From Lycorma delicatula (Eukaryota; Arthropoda; Insecta; Hemiptera; Fulgoridae), in NCBI RefSeq assembly GCF_047948215.1, contig NC_134460.1:10535501-10599500 (forward strand): a DNA stretch of 64,000 nt. Direction: 5' to 3'. A program made the position numbers and the translations under genes. The number at the start of each line of letters is the position of its first letter. The first letter of the stretch is position 1. This document shows, piece after piece, positions 43,295 through 56,932 of this stretch. Under the pieces are notes generated by a model that did not search any database, was not told the origin of the DNA, and saw only the letters and a list, made by a program, of their open reading frames with translations.

Positions 43295-46200
43295 GTAAAA
43301 TTTAAGTTTTTTTTGAAGTATAATTTCTAGTACTTTTATACGTTATCAAAAAAGAGAGTTTTTATCATGAAGTAAAATTTGACCAATACATTTACTTTTT
43401 TCAAAAAAATGTTGTGTAATACTATTATTAGATAGATAACATAATCAAATAGATTTTATTATAGATATAATTTATTCTTGTTCATTTTATTTTATGCTAA
43501 AATAGTATGAACAATGGTAGATTTTTTACACTCGTGAAGATCACTTTTCTTTAATTTTCTTTTTATTTCTTTTGGATTTGAAATAAATATTATATTTTCC
43601 TTGATAAATTATCTTGAAGATTAAATTAAATTATTATTGCTTGAATCAAACATTTTTTTTTACACTTCTGCTGAAACAAAATTAATGTTGATGACCGATA
43701 GCTAAATCAGCAAAGATAAGACTGCTTCAACAATAAAAGTTTTCATTACATTGTAAATTCATTTTGATTTGACTTAAAAGTCTGTATAGCCTTTCATTTG
43801 ACTGGTTATATGAGGGATGTTCACATCAATCCAGGACTTTTGTTAGACTAGAGTGTACTCCTTCCCCATTCAGTTGGTTATACACATAAGGTGCAAATGT
43901 CAGCTATTACTTCATGGTGTGCTGGCATGAAGCAACATTAAACAACAATAGTCATAACAAACATGACGTCCAATGTAGTGAATTGATATGCGGAACAGCA
44001 CATTGTAATGAAATTTCTCCTGAATGAAGGCATAAAACCCAGTGAGATTTATTTGTGACCCCTTTAACAGTGCGGTGATGAGACTCTTAGTTGCAGTAAA
44101 ACATTTGAGTGGTGTAAATGTTTTAAAGAAGGCTATACATCAGTGATAGATGATCTCGATTGAGGTTGTTTCAAGCCTACTGTAGCTTTTCCCGTGAACA
44201 TTCAGCAGGTGGAAGAACTGATCCTTGATAACTGATGGATAACTTGTCAGCAAATTGCAGAAACAATAAATATGTCTGTGGGAACTGTAAACAAAATCAT
44301 TCATGACCATCTGAAGTTTAATAAGGTTAGTGCATGTCGGAGACCAAGATAGTTTTCTGCTTTTGACCGGCAAAGAAGATTGCAAAGAGTTAAAGCAATG
44401 TTTTTGACAAAGAAGGCCAGCTTTTTCTCAATGGAATTGTTGCCTGCGATTAAACATCTATTATTTCATCCTGAAATCAAACCAGTGGAAGTATGCAGAC
44501 TTACCACCTTCCAAAAAATGTTGAAAAACATTTTCAACAACTTTGCCTGCTTCTGCAAAGTTATGGCCTCAAGTTTTTTGAGGATAAAAATGGCAACATT
44601 CACATCGATTTTCTACCCTGTGAAGCCAATATTATCAGTGAGTACTACTGCAGAGTTCTTCAAGATGTGTACAATGCTCTCAAGAAAAAACGGCTTGGTG
44701 CAATCTGTTTCTGCAGGACATGACATTGCACAATCGCATACAGCCCACCGCACAACATGCACACTACATGATCTTGGCGGGGAGTTATTGCCACACCCCT
44801 CCCCATACGATCTAGACCTCGCACCCAGTGATTTTCACCTGTTCAGGTTCTTGAAATTGTTCATGGTAGGTTAGCATTTCAGCAGCAACAATGAGATGAA
44901 GCAGTTGTCTCTCTATCTTGATTTTGATGTAGCAACAAATCATTTTACACTGCGGGTATCCAGGCACAAGTGAAATGCTGGGTTAAATGTAGCAGTGGAT
45001 TACATCAAGAAATAAAAGTATTTTTTACTTTTTATATATTTTTTTTTATAAGTGTCTTCTATATCTATTCAAAAATAATAGTCCTGGATTAACCTGAACA
45101 CCCCTCATATGTATATTGGTTGATAAAGCTTTGTAAAATCAGTTCAAATTAATGTTTTATCTGTAATTTTTTTTTTTTTTGAGCAGATCAGTACATTGAA
45201 GAAAATTGTTGAAAATATGAGGCTACCAATAAATATCTTTTGAAAATAGAGAGCATAAAAAAATGTACATAAAAAAATGTACCAAAACACCTTAGCCCAA
45301 GATAGGGTAAAATCAAGAGAGTTGACAGGTTCAAATACCTTGGAGAATTAACAAGTCTAACAGGCTAGACAGAGAAGCCAGTACACTAGAATCACATTAC
45401 TCACAAAAGCTTATGGAATGACCAAGATATAACATGAAACTAATTTCAAGAATGGAGAAACTGAAACATTTCATAATAGTAGTCAGACCAAAAATACTAT
45501 ATGTGGCCAAATACACAATTTTAGAACAGAGAGAAATAAACATCAAAACATAGGAAGGAAAATACTAGAATCCAGAAAAGATGGTTGGAAACTACAAAAA
45601 AAACAATGAACTTTATCCAAAGGTAGACAAACTGTTAAACACCTTTAGGAAATATGGACTTGCCTTCTATGACACTTGACGAGCATGGATGAAAACAAAT
45701 TAATCAATGAAATCTCTGACCAAGGAAACAATGGAAACACAACTAACGAGTGGTTCAGATTGGTAAAAGATCTAAATGAAGCAATGATGGAAACATGAAG
45801 TTACAGACAGAGACAAAAACTTAAAACATGTGAAAAATTCCAGATGAAAAGAATAAGAACAGAAGAACATTCATGTAAAATAAAAAAATTTTGAGAACAA
45901 AAGAAAAGTGATGCTAACAAGTGAAATTATTTATCTTGGCCCTACCAAGCACCGTTGTTGATTCAGCTGTTTTTATACATTCAAATTGAAAAAGAATCTT
46001 TTTTTTATCTTAATTCTGTTAAAAAGTTTATGTTTATTATCTGACAGAAGATTAATAAAATATGCGAAACATTATAAAATCTATCTATAGTAGAAAGTAG
46101 ATAATCCTTTACAAATAGTTTGATTAATTATTCAAGAAACACTGTATAATAGAATAAATTAATAAAAATCTGATTTAACTAGATATTTAAACATTAAATG

Positions 46201-49200
46201 TATTTTTCGTACAGTTTCAACCAAAAAAAAAAAAAAATTACAGAATTTACTTTAATAGTTTATATAATAAGATGCAAAAAGTAGATCGTCTGAATTTTTT
46301 AAGAAACTCCAAAAAAAAAGTGAAGGTTAAATAAGCTTTTTCTGCCCTATTCATTAGCAAGGTCTTTGATCTTGATGATTTTTTTTCTTCAAAAGATGTT
46401 ACTCCAATGGTCACATAGTAAGTATTTTCTGATAGCTCAAGTGTAAGAATCTTTCAACTAAAAATTACATCGTCTTTATAAGTGATTTGAAGCTACTTTT
46501 TATTTGTTATTTTCAAAATTCAGTTGTTATAGTTTAATGATATAGAATCTGATTTATTCAATTCAAATTAACAAAACAATTAGTTATGAGGGTGGATCAA
46601 ATGTAAACTATAATTTTTTTTTAATAAACTTATTAACTAATAATATACAAAATTCATACCTTCATCATTTCTCTACATAGTCTCCTGCACGATCAATACA
46701 CTTTTGCCTGATTTGGAAGCTTGAATATTCCTTGTTCATATAAAGTTTGAGGACTAGTCGTCAACCAATTTTGCACGCACTCCTCGACGTCTTCATTGTT
46801 TTTGAATTGTTCTCTCCAAGCAATTCTTTTAAGGGCATAAACAAAAAATAGTCACAGGGAGACAAATCTGGATTGTAGGGAGGTGGTCGAGGGTTTCCCA
46901 GTGAATTTTTTCCAATTTATATCCCATCAAAATTGCGGTGGGCGGCCTGCCCATTGTCACGGAGAAGGATGACATCTCTGATGAGCATACCCAGTCTTTT
47001 GTTTTGGTAGGTGACTTTTGTTGACTGTAGCAGCTGTTAATAGTAAGTCACATTCACTGTTGTAGATTGTGGAGAAAATCAATCAGTAAAACTCCTCTTG
47101 AATAAAAAAAATCATTGCAAGAACTTTTCAAGCTGACTGACGGGTTTTGGCATCCACTGTGTAGCCCTCATCCTTTCTTCACCACTTCTTACTTGTCATT
47201 TTTGACTCCGAAGTGTAATGATGGACCATCTCATCACATGTATGTGCCTCAAAAAATTATCCCCTTCTTGCTGAAATCGATTCAGAAGCCCCTCACAGAT
47301 CTCCAACCTGACCTGTTTTTGATTTTGGTAAACAACCTCGGAACCCATTGAGCACTAATTTTTCTAAAGCCAAGATAGATCAGTGATAATGGATTGAGCA
47401 CTTCCACAGCTGATATCCACTTCTGATGCAATTTCCTCAACAGTGAATCAGCGATTACCTTCAATAAGCTCTCAAATGTCACAGATGTTGTCAGCTGGGT
47501 GACTTGATCTTGGGCGTTGATTGTGACTTTTGTTTTCTACACTTTCTTGCCTGCCCTTAAATGTCTGGCCCATGTGCACACTCGGTTCTGGGACAGTGTA
47601 GCATCCCCAACCTATACTTTTAAACGAGTTAAAATTTCCGTGGGTTTAACGCCTTCATTAGTTAAAAACTTTATGATTATACGTTGTGCAACAGATAATG
47701 GAACCTCTTGTTCACTCGTGGCTGTACTGACGATAGAACAAAGTGGAGGAGCTAACCAAGCTGGTTCCCCCTCTCTAACACACCAAACATTAACCTCCAC
47801 TCCGCCATCCAGCTTGGAACTGCTTACTGCGTAGAATAGCAAAATTACCGTTAAAATTTGATTCATCCTCGTAAAAAACTGAAGGTTAAAAATTAATATT
47901 CCTACGTTCCAAAGAGGTTGAGCTGCATCTCAGCTCTAGTAATAGTCAACTTATATCATTTCTTTGCAGTCAATTTATTATTTTCTCAAGACACAGGTTT
48001 CTTAATCTTTGTATTTCTTCCAAAATGATTTTTTGTGCAGACTTTTCAAATGTTAGAGCTTAAAGAAGAATTGATAAAGTTATTTTTCCAAATTATGCAT
48101 CTTCCATACTATAAAAACATACACTATAAGAATTTGTAATATTTTATATTAGAATATATTTATAAAATATATTTATTTTATATTTCCAGGTTAATGTTTG
48201 TGTTACCAATGATATGTGCAACTGGATGTACGATTTCTTTGATGATAAGTGCATGGAATTATGGTACTAACAATGTGATTATAACTAATATAGAAACATT
48301 ACAGTACCCGTTATGGAATTTAACACATCCTGCTGTATACATATGTAATTTAAATAAAATTAGCTTAAAAGCAGTTGATCGGGTAGTGAATCAATGGTTA
48401 GTATGAGATTTTTAAATTATAGTTTTATTTTTCTTTACACTGTTTTTATAAATTAAGGATCTCAATGTCTAGTCACTGCTTGTAGGATGTCATGGCTGAA
48501 TTATTAAACATTTATTCTTTTATTATTTGCATACATCCTAAAGATCATCTTTTGGTAATCAACTGATGTTTACTCAAATTCCCCTTATAAAATATTATTT
48601 ATGTACTTTTTTCAAACATTTCATATATAAGTATAATAAACTTCATTAATTGAAGTTAACAGTGTACCGTTTTTAACATGTTAATACTTGCTTTAACTGG
48701 TTCAAAAATGTTATTGGAATATTCAGAGGTCCTGTAGCTACAGATTAAGCATTGTTTTTTTTACTCCTAATCCAAACTTTACTGAGCAGAACATGTTTTA
48801 CTTATTTGTCGCAGTCATACAAAAGTAAAAGCAGGCCAGCTTAAAACTAATTGAGATTGATCTTTCAAAAAAAACTCATTTGAGGAGTTTATAATTGATA
48901 TAGAAGAATATATTTTTGAATGTGCATTCAGTCAACCTGTTACAGTTTTCAGTATATTGATTGTGGTTTAATTTGTGTACATTTTAAAGTACAGTGAATA
49001 TAATAAATAAAACATTAGACAACTGGCTGCACATTCAACTATACATAAAAGGAACAGAAAATAGCCAAATCAATGTTAAGTTAGTTCGTGGACTGAACAC
49101 TCATACAGATATATTAAGCACAATATAGAATTTTTTCACATAAATGCATCTAATTCAGATAGTAGGCTAACTCAGGATATTTGTACTAATGAAATTACTA

Positions 49201-52200
49201 AAATGATAAATTTTTCAGATATAGCATGTTAAATGAACAAAAAGTACTCAAACATTAGTATTTCTCCACCTACAAGACAACTGATATAGGGCTAGCCAGT
49301 AGGTCTTCTGGAAGCATATTTCCAAGTATTAAAGAATGACATTAGTATTTAGGTCTTCATTAGTTTTTTAAGTAAAGAAAAAATTAAAAATGTAACAATA
49401 TAGTTTTCTTTAAAAAATTAATGTTAAAATTTGTTAAAAGTTAATAATTTTCAGTGATTTACATTTTTTATAGTCCTATGAAAATTTATAAAATCATTAG
49501 CAGTAAAGAAAAAGATAAATGCTTGCTTACATTCCAAGTATTCAAATTATTAGTAAGTAGTATATAAGTTGATAAGAAAGAAATATTACAACTTTACAAT
49601 TAAAGGTGAACTAAAATTAAAGTATTATTCCAAGTTATTACACATACTGAGATAAGTATCGTGTAATATATGAGGGTCATGTATGTAGTATTTGTTCACA
49701 CATTTGTGGTTCTACAAGTTAATGATTGTGGTTGGTGTAAGATCAGCTGTTCTTAATTTTAATCAGCTGTTTCTTATATTTCTTGTGAATTTCATTGCCT
49801 TAGAAGCAGTTGTGTTATAATTCTGTGCATTTTTAAAGTGAATGATGAAATTGAAAAATTGTGGTTTTAAAGTGAGACCTTATTTCTTCATATAAAAAAA
49901 AAATATGTAATTGTATGAGATTTATTGATAAAATAAGAAAGTTTATGGTGATGATATGGGTGAATTAACTGAGTGATAGAAATTTAATATGGGAATTGAG
50001 AACATCTGTGATTTTGAATAAACTGTATGTCTAATTGTAATTATTGAGAATTTGCTGCATCATGACAATGAATTTGTCAGATAACTGAGAAATTCATTTA
50101 AATGAAAAAAATTCACACCATGAAATGTAAAAATGTCACACTATAATCCACAGAATTGTCTATATTCAATGAAAGTATGCAGTAATTTTAGTGAGGTTGA
50201 TTCTATGCATTCCTGCTAGTAAACAAAAACAAAGTGTATGAATACTTTACTGTCATTTTTGAACTGATAGCAAAGGAAAACAGATGAATTTCTTATATGT
50301 ACTGTCATGTGGTTTTGCCAGTATATTGAGAGGTTGTTGACAATTTAGAGTGTTTATATAATTACAATTTATTGGTTTAAAATGTTCAAATTACAACCAC
50401 GCAGATTAATAATAGTAACAATAATAAAACAATTAATGAATGCAAATATTAATATAGTAATTACAACTACAATAATAGACAGGATAATAGCAGTAAATGA
50501 TAATTACATGACATAAAACATAACATAATCAAAACAGTATGCATGACATAAAAACAGAGAAAAATACATAACGTAATCAACAAAGTATTACAAACAAAAT
50601 ATTTCTCATCAAATAGTGATAGTAATGTCTCAATAGTAAATACTGAATACAGATTACACATAAGACAGAGTTCAAAATAAATAATCATTCAGAATTTATT
50701 CCACATATATAAACAGAAAATTAGTATTCAGACCCATTAACAAAAGAAACCGCTAGTCTTAACCCTTTTTTAACCACTAGTCTTATAATAACAAACAATC
50801 TTATAAAGTTCACTTGCAAATCCCTTTTGTTGTTTACCCTAACAGTTTAAGAATAAAGTCTATTGCATTATTTCTTGCACTTATACACTTATAATTTTAC
50901 TATAACTCACCGATAGTATTTCTGATTTACTGGAATTACTTGTGGCGTCATCTTACTCATATTAAACTGGATTCAAGAATCTCTTCACTGGACTGACATC
51001 TCGCACTCTTGTCTTGCAGATTCACACCTGTGACTCTCCTCGTTGGACAGTCATCACAAAGTCTTGCTGGACTGGTTCGCAGAACTCTAAAACCAACACA
51101 ACTCGCAGCCTCTCCTCACTGGGCTGATGTAGTAACGTCTTGCAGAACAGAACTGATTTTTACCTGGTTTTCTAGAGCTATTTATACTGCTAGCCTCCTT
51201 ACCTGCTGGACCACACCCAAGTCAAAGCATGAGAACAGTCAACTGAGGTTTTTGTTCTCATGAATTCCAAACCTGGTCTCTTCTCACCATACAACAGCTG
51301 TTCATTGTGTGTTAGCGGGCACTATAACAAAAGACAATTTTAAGAGAACCTATTCTTTACAAAAAGGGTTCTCCTTTTTGTCTCTTTCTGGATTCTTCCA
51401 ATTATTATATTAATTATTACTTTCATAATAATTGATAGGAATCCATTACTCAGGACTGCTATACTGGTCTTGTTACAGAATCATGACAAATACAACAAAA
51501 GTTGGGTTTCTGTACTATACCAGAAAGAAAATCCCAGTCAACGGTCTTGCATCAACCTTGTTTACCACACAAACCCCAAACATTTAAACAGATGCTTTCA
51601 ACCCTAAAAATCATAATAAAACTCTTTCATATCAAAAAACTCCATTTCTTGTTGAGTTTATGATAAAAGAGTCAATAAATACTGTTTTGAGAACACCAAA
51701 GCAATTGTAGTAGGCAATTTAGAATTGCATGATACTATTGCAATGATACTTTTCTGATTAAATATCCCTTTGATATGAGATGTCTATTCCCACAGTATTG
51801 TCAAATAACACAACTAGAACATATTAAATAGATACCCTGTAGCCCAGATTTTTTATCTAATGATTTCTACATTTTCATAAAACTGAACGACTTATTAAGA
51901 GTAAAACTTCACAAGTGAAAAAAACCAGAAGGAAATATTCATTGCCTTTCTGAAAGAATTGCTGGTAGATGAGTATGAAAAGGGTGTGCAAAAACCTGTT
52001 ACATGTTTCAATGATTGCTTTAATGTACAGATTAATTATGTGGAAAAATGATATAAGATATGTAGAGGTAAAAATAAAAGGATTTGATAAGAAAAAGTAT
52101 TGGTTACTTTCATATAAAATGAGTATTTTATTTTCCTGTAACTCTCATAATTTATTTTATGTATCTTTTATGTGTTTATTTTTTTCTATATTCTAGGATA

Positions 52201-55200
52201 TTACCTTATAACATGTCTAAAGAAGAAGTTATGGAAGAATTAAAAACTTTGCCTCTTTTTGCATTTAAAATGACTAAAGCAAATAATTATGATATTGTGT
52301 ACAAAATTTTAACATTGAATAACGTGTCTCTCTTACCACTTATGAATGAGGTAATATTAATGTAAATCTTAAAAATTAGTATAAGAAGATTAAATTGTGA
52401 TTAGATAAAAAAACATAAAAATATCTAATCTGAACATAGATATATTTTTTCTGTTAAACATAACATTGCTAGTACCAAATCAAGGCATTATTTATTCATT
52501 TATACAGAGTAATTCTTTGAAAGCTCTATGGGTAAACCCTAAAGTGGATTTCTACACACAATTAAGAACAAAAATGTGAAAAAAGGATTTCCATTTGTGA
52601 TGTTTCTATTGGAATTGCTGAATTTTTGCTAGGCGGTGCTATGCATTGTTTGTAATTTAACAATTCTGCACAGATTTGATGTAGATTCACTTTGTGATCC
52701 ACTTCAATAATTTCAGTATATCTCAGCGGTTTATCAACAGATTTCATATCTTGAGTTAATCCCTTAAGTTTGGTCAACACTACTTATATCTATAATATAA
52801 TGAAATATGAATTCAGATTTCAGATAATTTAAATTAAAAACATTAATGTTTTAACATTTTATTAAATAACAATGCATTCTACCAAGACAGTTTGGAAATG
52901 TTAATTAATAAAATTCTACCAAGACAGTTTTTGAAATGTTAATTAATAAAATTCTACCAAGACAGTTTTGGAAATGTTAAATTTAATAGAAGAAACTAAA
53001 TTATTTTCAAAGTAAAGACTACATGTTTTAATTAAAATTGTGCCAAAAAAAATCTCAAAATTTTTATATCAAACTCCAGTAAAATGAGATCTCAATTCAA
53101 CTGAAGTGGATTTTTTGTTAGTTCTATGAATTTTATGCCCATTTATGTTCTTTATTATGTATTTTTCATCAAATGGATGGTGATTTTGATGATTTTTTTC
53201 TAATTTTGTAGAGAAATTTTCTCTGATGGTTCTGTTGTAAGTAACAAAAATGAACGATTAAAAAAAAATAATAAATTGACTATAAACACAGTTTGAAAAA
53301 ATTTTCATTTTTTTTGGCTTGAGCGTACTTATTTCAAACAATAAATACTATGTGATTGTTATAATGTAATGATATATATTGAGGTGTCATTTGAATTTTC
53401 AAAATATCTCTTCACATGAAAATTCAAGAAAATTGAGGAATAAAGCTTTTGTCCGTCCAAATGAATTTTTTGTTTATTTGATATTCTAAATATCCCTTAA
53501 GTTTGGGCAACACCTCCTTAACACTGTACATACCGTACATTATGCAGGAATAAAAAAAATTGTCCTATTATGTTTATTATTAAAAGTAATAAAAAATATA
53601 ATGTTTTATTTTAAATATATTTTCATTTGATTTATGTTTATTATTTTAAATGAATTTTCATGTTAATTTAGGAATACATTTTAGAAAACTAACAATAAAG
53701 ATCATTTTTTTTTTTTTTTTGTCTTCAGTCACTTGACTGGTTTGATGCAGCTCTCCAAGATTCCCTATCTAGTGCTAGTCGTTTCATTTCAGTATACCCT
53801 CTACATCCTACATCCCCAACAATTTGTTTTACATATTCCAAACGTGGCCTGCCTACACAATTTTTCCCTTCTACCTGTCCTTCCAAAATTAAAGCGACTA
53901 TTCCAGGATGCCTTAGTATGTGGCCTATAAGTCTGTCTCTTCTTTTAACTATATTTTTCCAAATGCTTCTTTCTTCATCTATTTGCCGCAATACCTCCTC
54001 ATTTGTCACTTTATCCACCCATCTGATTTTTAACATTCTCCTATAGCACCACATTTCAAAAGCTTCTAACCTTTTCTTCTCCGATACTCCGATTGTCCAA
54101 GTTTCACTTCCATATAAAGCGACACTCCAAACATACACTTTCAAAAATCTTTTCCTGACATTTAAATTAATTTTTGATGTAAACAACTTATATTTCTTAC
54201 TGAAGGCTCGTTTAGCTTGTGCTATTCGGCATTTTATATCGCTCCTGCTTCGTCCATCTTTAGTAATTCTACTTCCCAAATAACAAAATTCTTCTACCTC
54301 CATAATCTTTTCTCCTCCTATTTTCACATTCAGTGGTCCATCTTTGTTATTTCTACTACATTTCATTACTTTTGTTTTGTTCTTGTTTATTTTCATGCGA
54401 TAGTTCTTGCGTAGGACTTCATCTATGCCGTTCATTGTTTCTTCTAAATCCTTTTTATTCTCGGCTAGAATTACTATATCATCAGCAAATCGTAGCATCT
54501 TTATCTTTTCACCTTGTACTGTTACTCCGAATCTAAATTGTTCTTTAACATCATTAACTGCTAGTTCCATGTAAAGATTAAAAAGTAACGGAGATAGAGA
54601 ACATCCTTGTCGGACTCCCTTTCTTATTATGGCTTCTTTCTTATGTTCTTCAATTGCTACTGTTGCTGTTTGGTTCCTGTACATGTTAGCAATTGTATAA
54701 AGATCATGTCATGTTCTAAAAATTATTTGAGACTGTTAATATTCTATTTTTATTATTTTCAGTTGACAGAACCTTGCAGTGCTTTATTGAAACATTGTAA
54801 ATGGCGGTCTAAAGAGTACAAATGTGATACTTTAATAAGTAAAGTAATTACACTTGATGGATATTGTTGCGCTTTTAATTCACTATTTTATAAGAATTTT
54901 TCAAAGTATGTTGAGCATTATATTATATTTCTATTTTATGTTTTAATTATATGCATTATTTTAGTTATTTTCTGCAGTTGTTGAAAGATAACAATTGATC
55001 TAAAGTTTCTTTACATATAATTTATTACTCTAAAAATGTATAAAATAAAATAAATAATAATAAATATATTTAACGTATACAATAGTAATTTAAAAAATTA
55101 ATAATAATTTAATGACAATTAAATTATAAGCACCAAAATACAGTCAAATTTACAAAAAAACTTTATAAGCGGTAGTGACTAATATTACATTAACAGTAAG

Positions 55201-56827
55201 ATAATAGAAAAATCTAAAATTCATACAATTTACTTTCTGCAACTATTATTACTTTTACTGTTTACAAAAGAACTACTCTACCCTTTATGAATGGATTACT
55301 ATCACTTTCACTTTTATTCCCAAATAACTGACTGAGCAACTTCCTGTTTTTCAACCACTGTCCAAAATGGAGTACTCATGATGCACTCTTCACTCGTTAT
55401 CAGTTTTATTGCTTTTATCACTTGTTGCATTGAACTCACGTTTGCAAAACTACTAACTGTCTACTGGTCCCCGGTAGTATTTATACCTCCTGGTCTGCAT
55501 AACCAGTACTTTACCTGTCCTTTTGATTGTTTAAGCATAATAATTTTCATTGTTCATGCCCTTGTGTTTATCTATAAGTTCTTTTTACGGTCTGATAATA
55601 CTTCTGGTCGAACAGGAACTTTTGTATCACTGTCTGTATTACAAAGAACAGATTGTTAAACAGATTATTCTAAATAAAGAACTCTCTTGGTTTCTTCTAG
55701 ATTCTTCTTTCTTTATTTTCTTTCTCTTCCTTAAACTAAAGAAACCTGTTACACTGGCCCCATTACAATATTATTTAGTACATCCCACATCTTTGATTAT
55801 CGGTTTTATAAATATTATTTCTTTATACAATTTTTATCTTTAACACATCATGTTACTATCAAATTAGCTTGAATTTTATTAAAATTTAATTATTAACCTT
55901 ATAGTTTATAAGTTCTGCCACAGATTTTTCTGATCTGTAATTTTCCTTAAAATCTTTTCACTTCAAACTTAATTGACTCGGCTCATTTTCAACATACTAT
56001 TCTAATACCTTAATTTTTTCTTTTCTCTTTTTCCTTCTGTCTATGTTTCATGACTACAAATGTTTTATACTCCCTACAAATATTTTCAAAAATTTCCTTC
56101 TAATTCTAACATCTACATTTGAATACTCATTGAATTATTTTGTTTATAAATGTCCTCCTTCCAGTTTATGTTCTATTTCAGTTTGTCTTGGTCTATCCTT
56201 TACAATAACACTACATAAGTAACACTAACTAGTAAGTACCTCTGTCCACCAGGTTGGTCTAGTGGTGAATGCATCTTCCCAAATCAGCTTATTTGGAAGC
56301 CGAGAGTTCCAGCGTTCAAGTCCTAGTAAAGCCAGTTATTTTTACATGTATTTGAATACTAGATCATGGATACCGGTGTTCTTTGGTGGTTGGGTTTCAA
56401 TTAACCTCACATCTCAGGAATAGTCGAACTAAGAATGTACAAGACTACACTTCATTTACACTCATACATATCATCCTCATTCATCCTCTGAAGTATTATC
56501 TAAACAGTAGTTACCGGAGGCTAAACAGGAAAAAGAGAGTAAGTACCTCTGTAACTTCTAATATACTGTATTCCCCTAACTTAATATTTAATTACTCATT
56601 ACTCGCCTTTCTGTAATGTTTAAATATCTTTGTCTTCTTTTCAAATTGAATTTCTCTTTTATAAATTAATTCTTGACATTAACGTTCCATCTGCTCATTT
56701 TTAGGTAGATTTCATAAGAAAGTTACCCATTGTAATGGATATCATGATTCAACTTCTGGAAAATTTCAATATATCTTCATGTTTCACATCCCCCAGACCC
56801 CAAAACAACCATCAGTTCAAAAGTAAG

Positions 56828-56868
<41 letters not shown>

Positions 56869-56895
56869 GTATATATTATATATATAAAATGCCCC

Positions 56896-56932
<37 letters not shown>

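Noticed and set aside
48401..48406. GTATGA as donor of the TM1 exon of ppk gene 2
   Set aside because: It would put the next exon out of frame with an early stop; TG|GTTAGT at 48397 keeps the frame.
48980..49140. Protein-like + reading with NWLHIQLYIKG
   Set aside because: Too short and unplaced; not enough to call a feature.
52562..52780. 72-codon - frame near 52.6 kb
   Set aside because: Looks protein-like, and a piece of its flank recurs at about 53485, but no family could be named; possibly a repeat.
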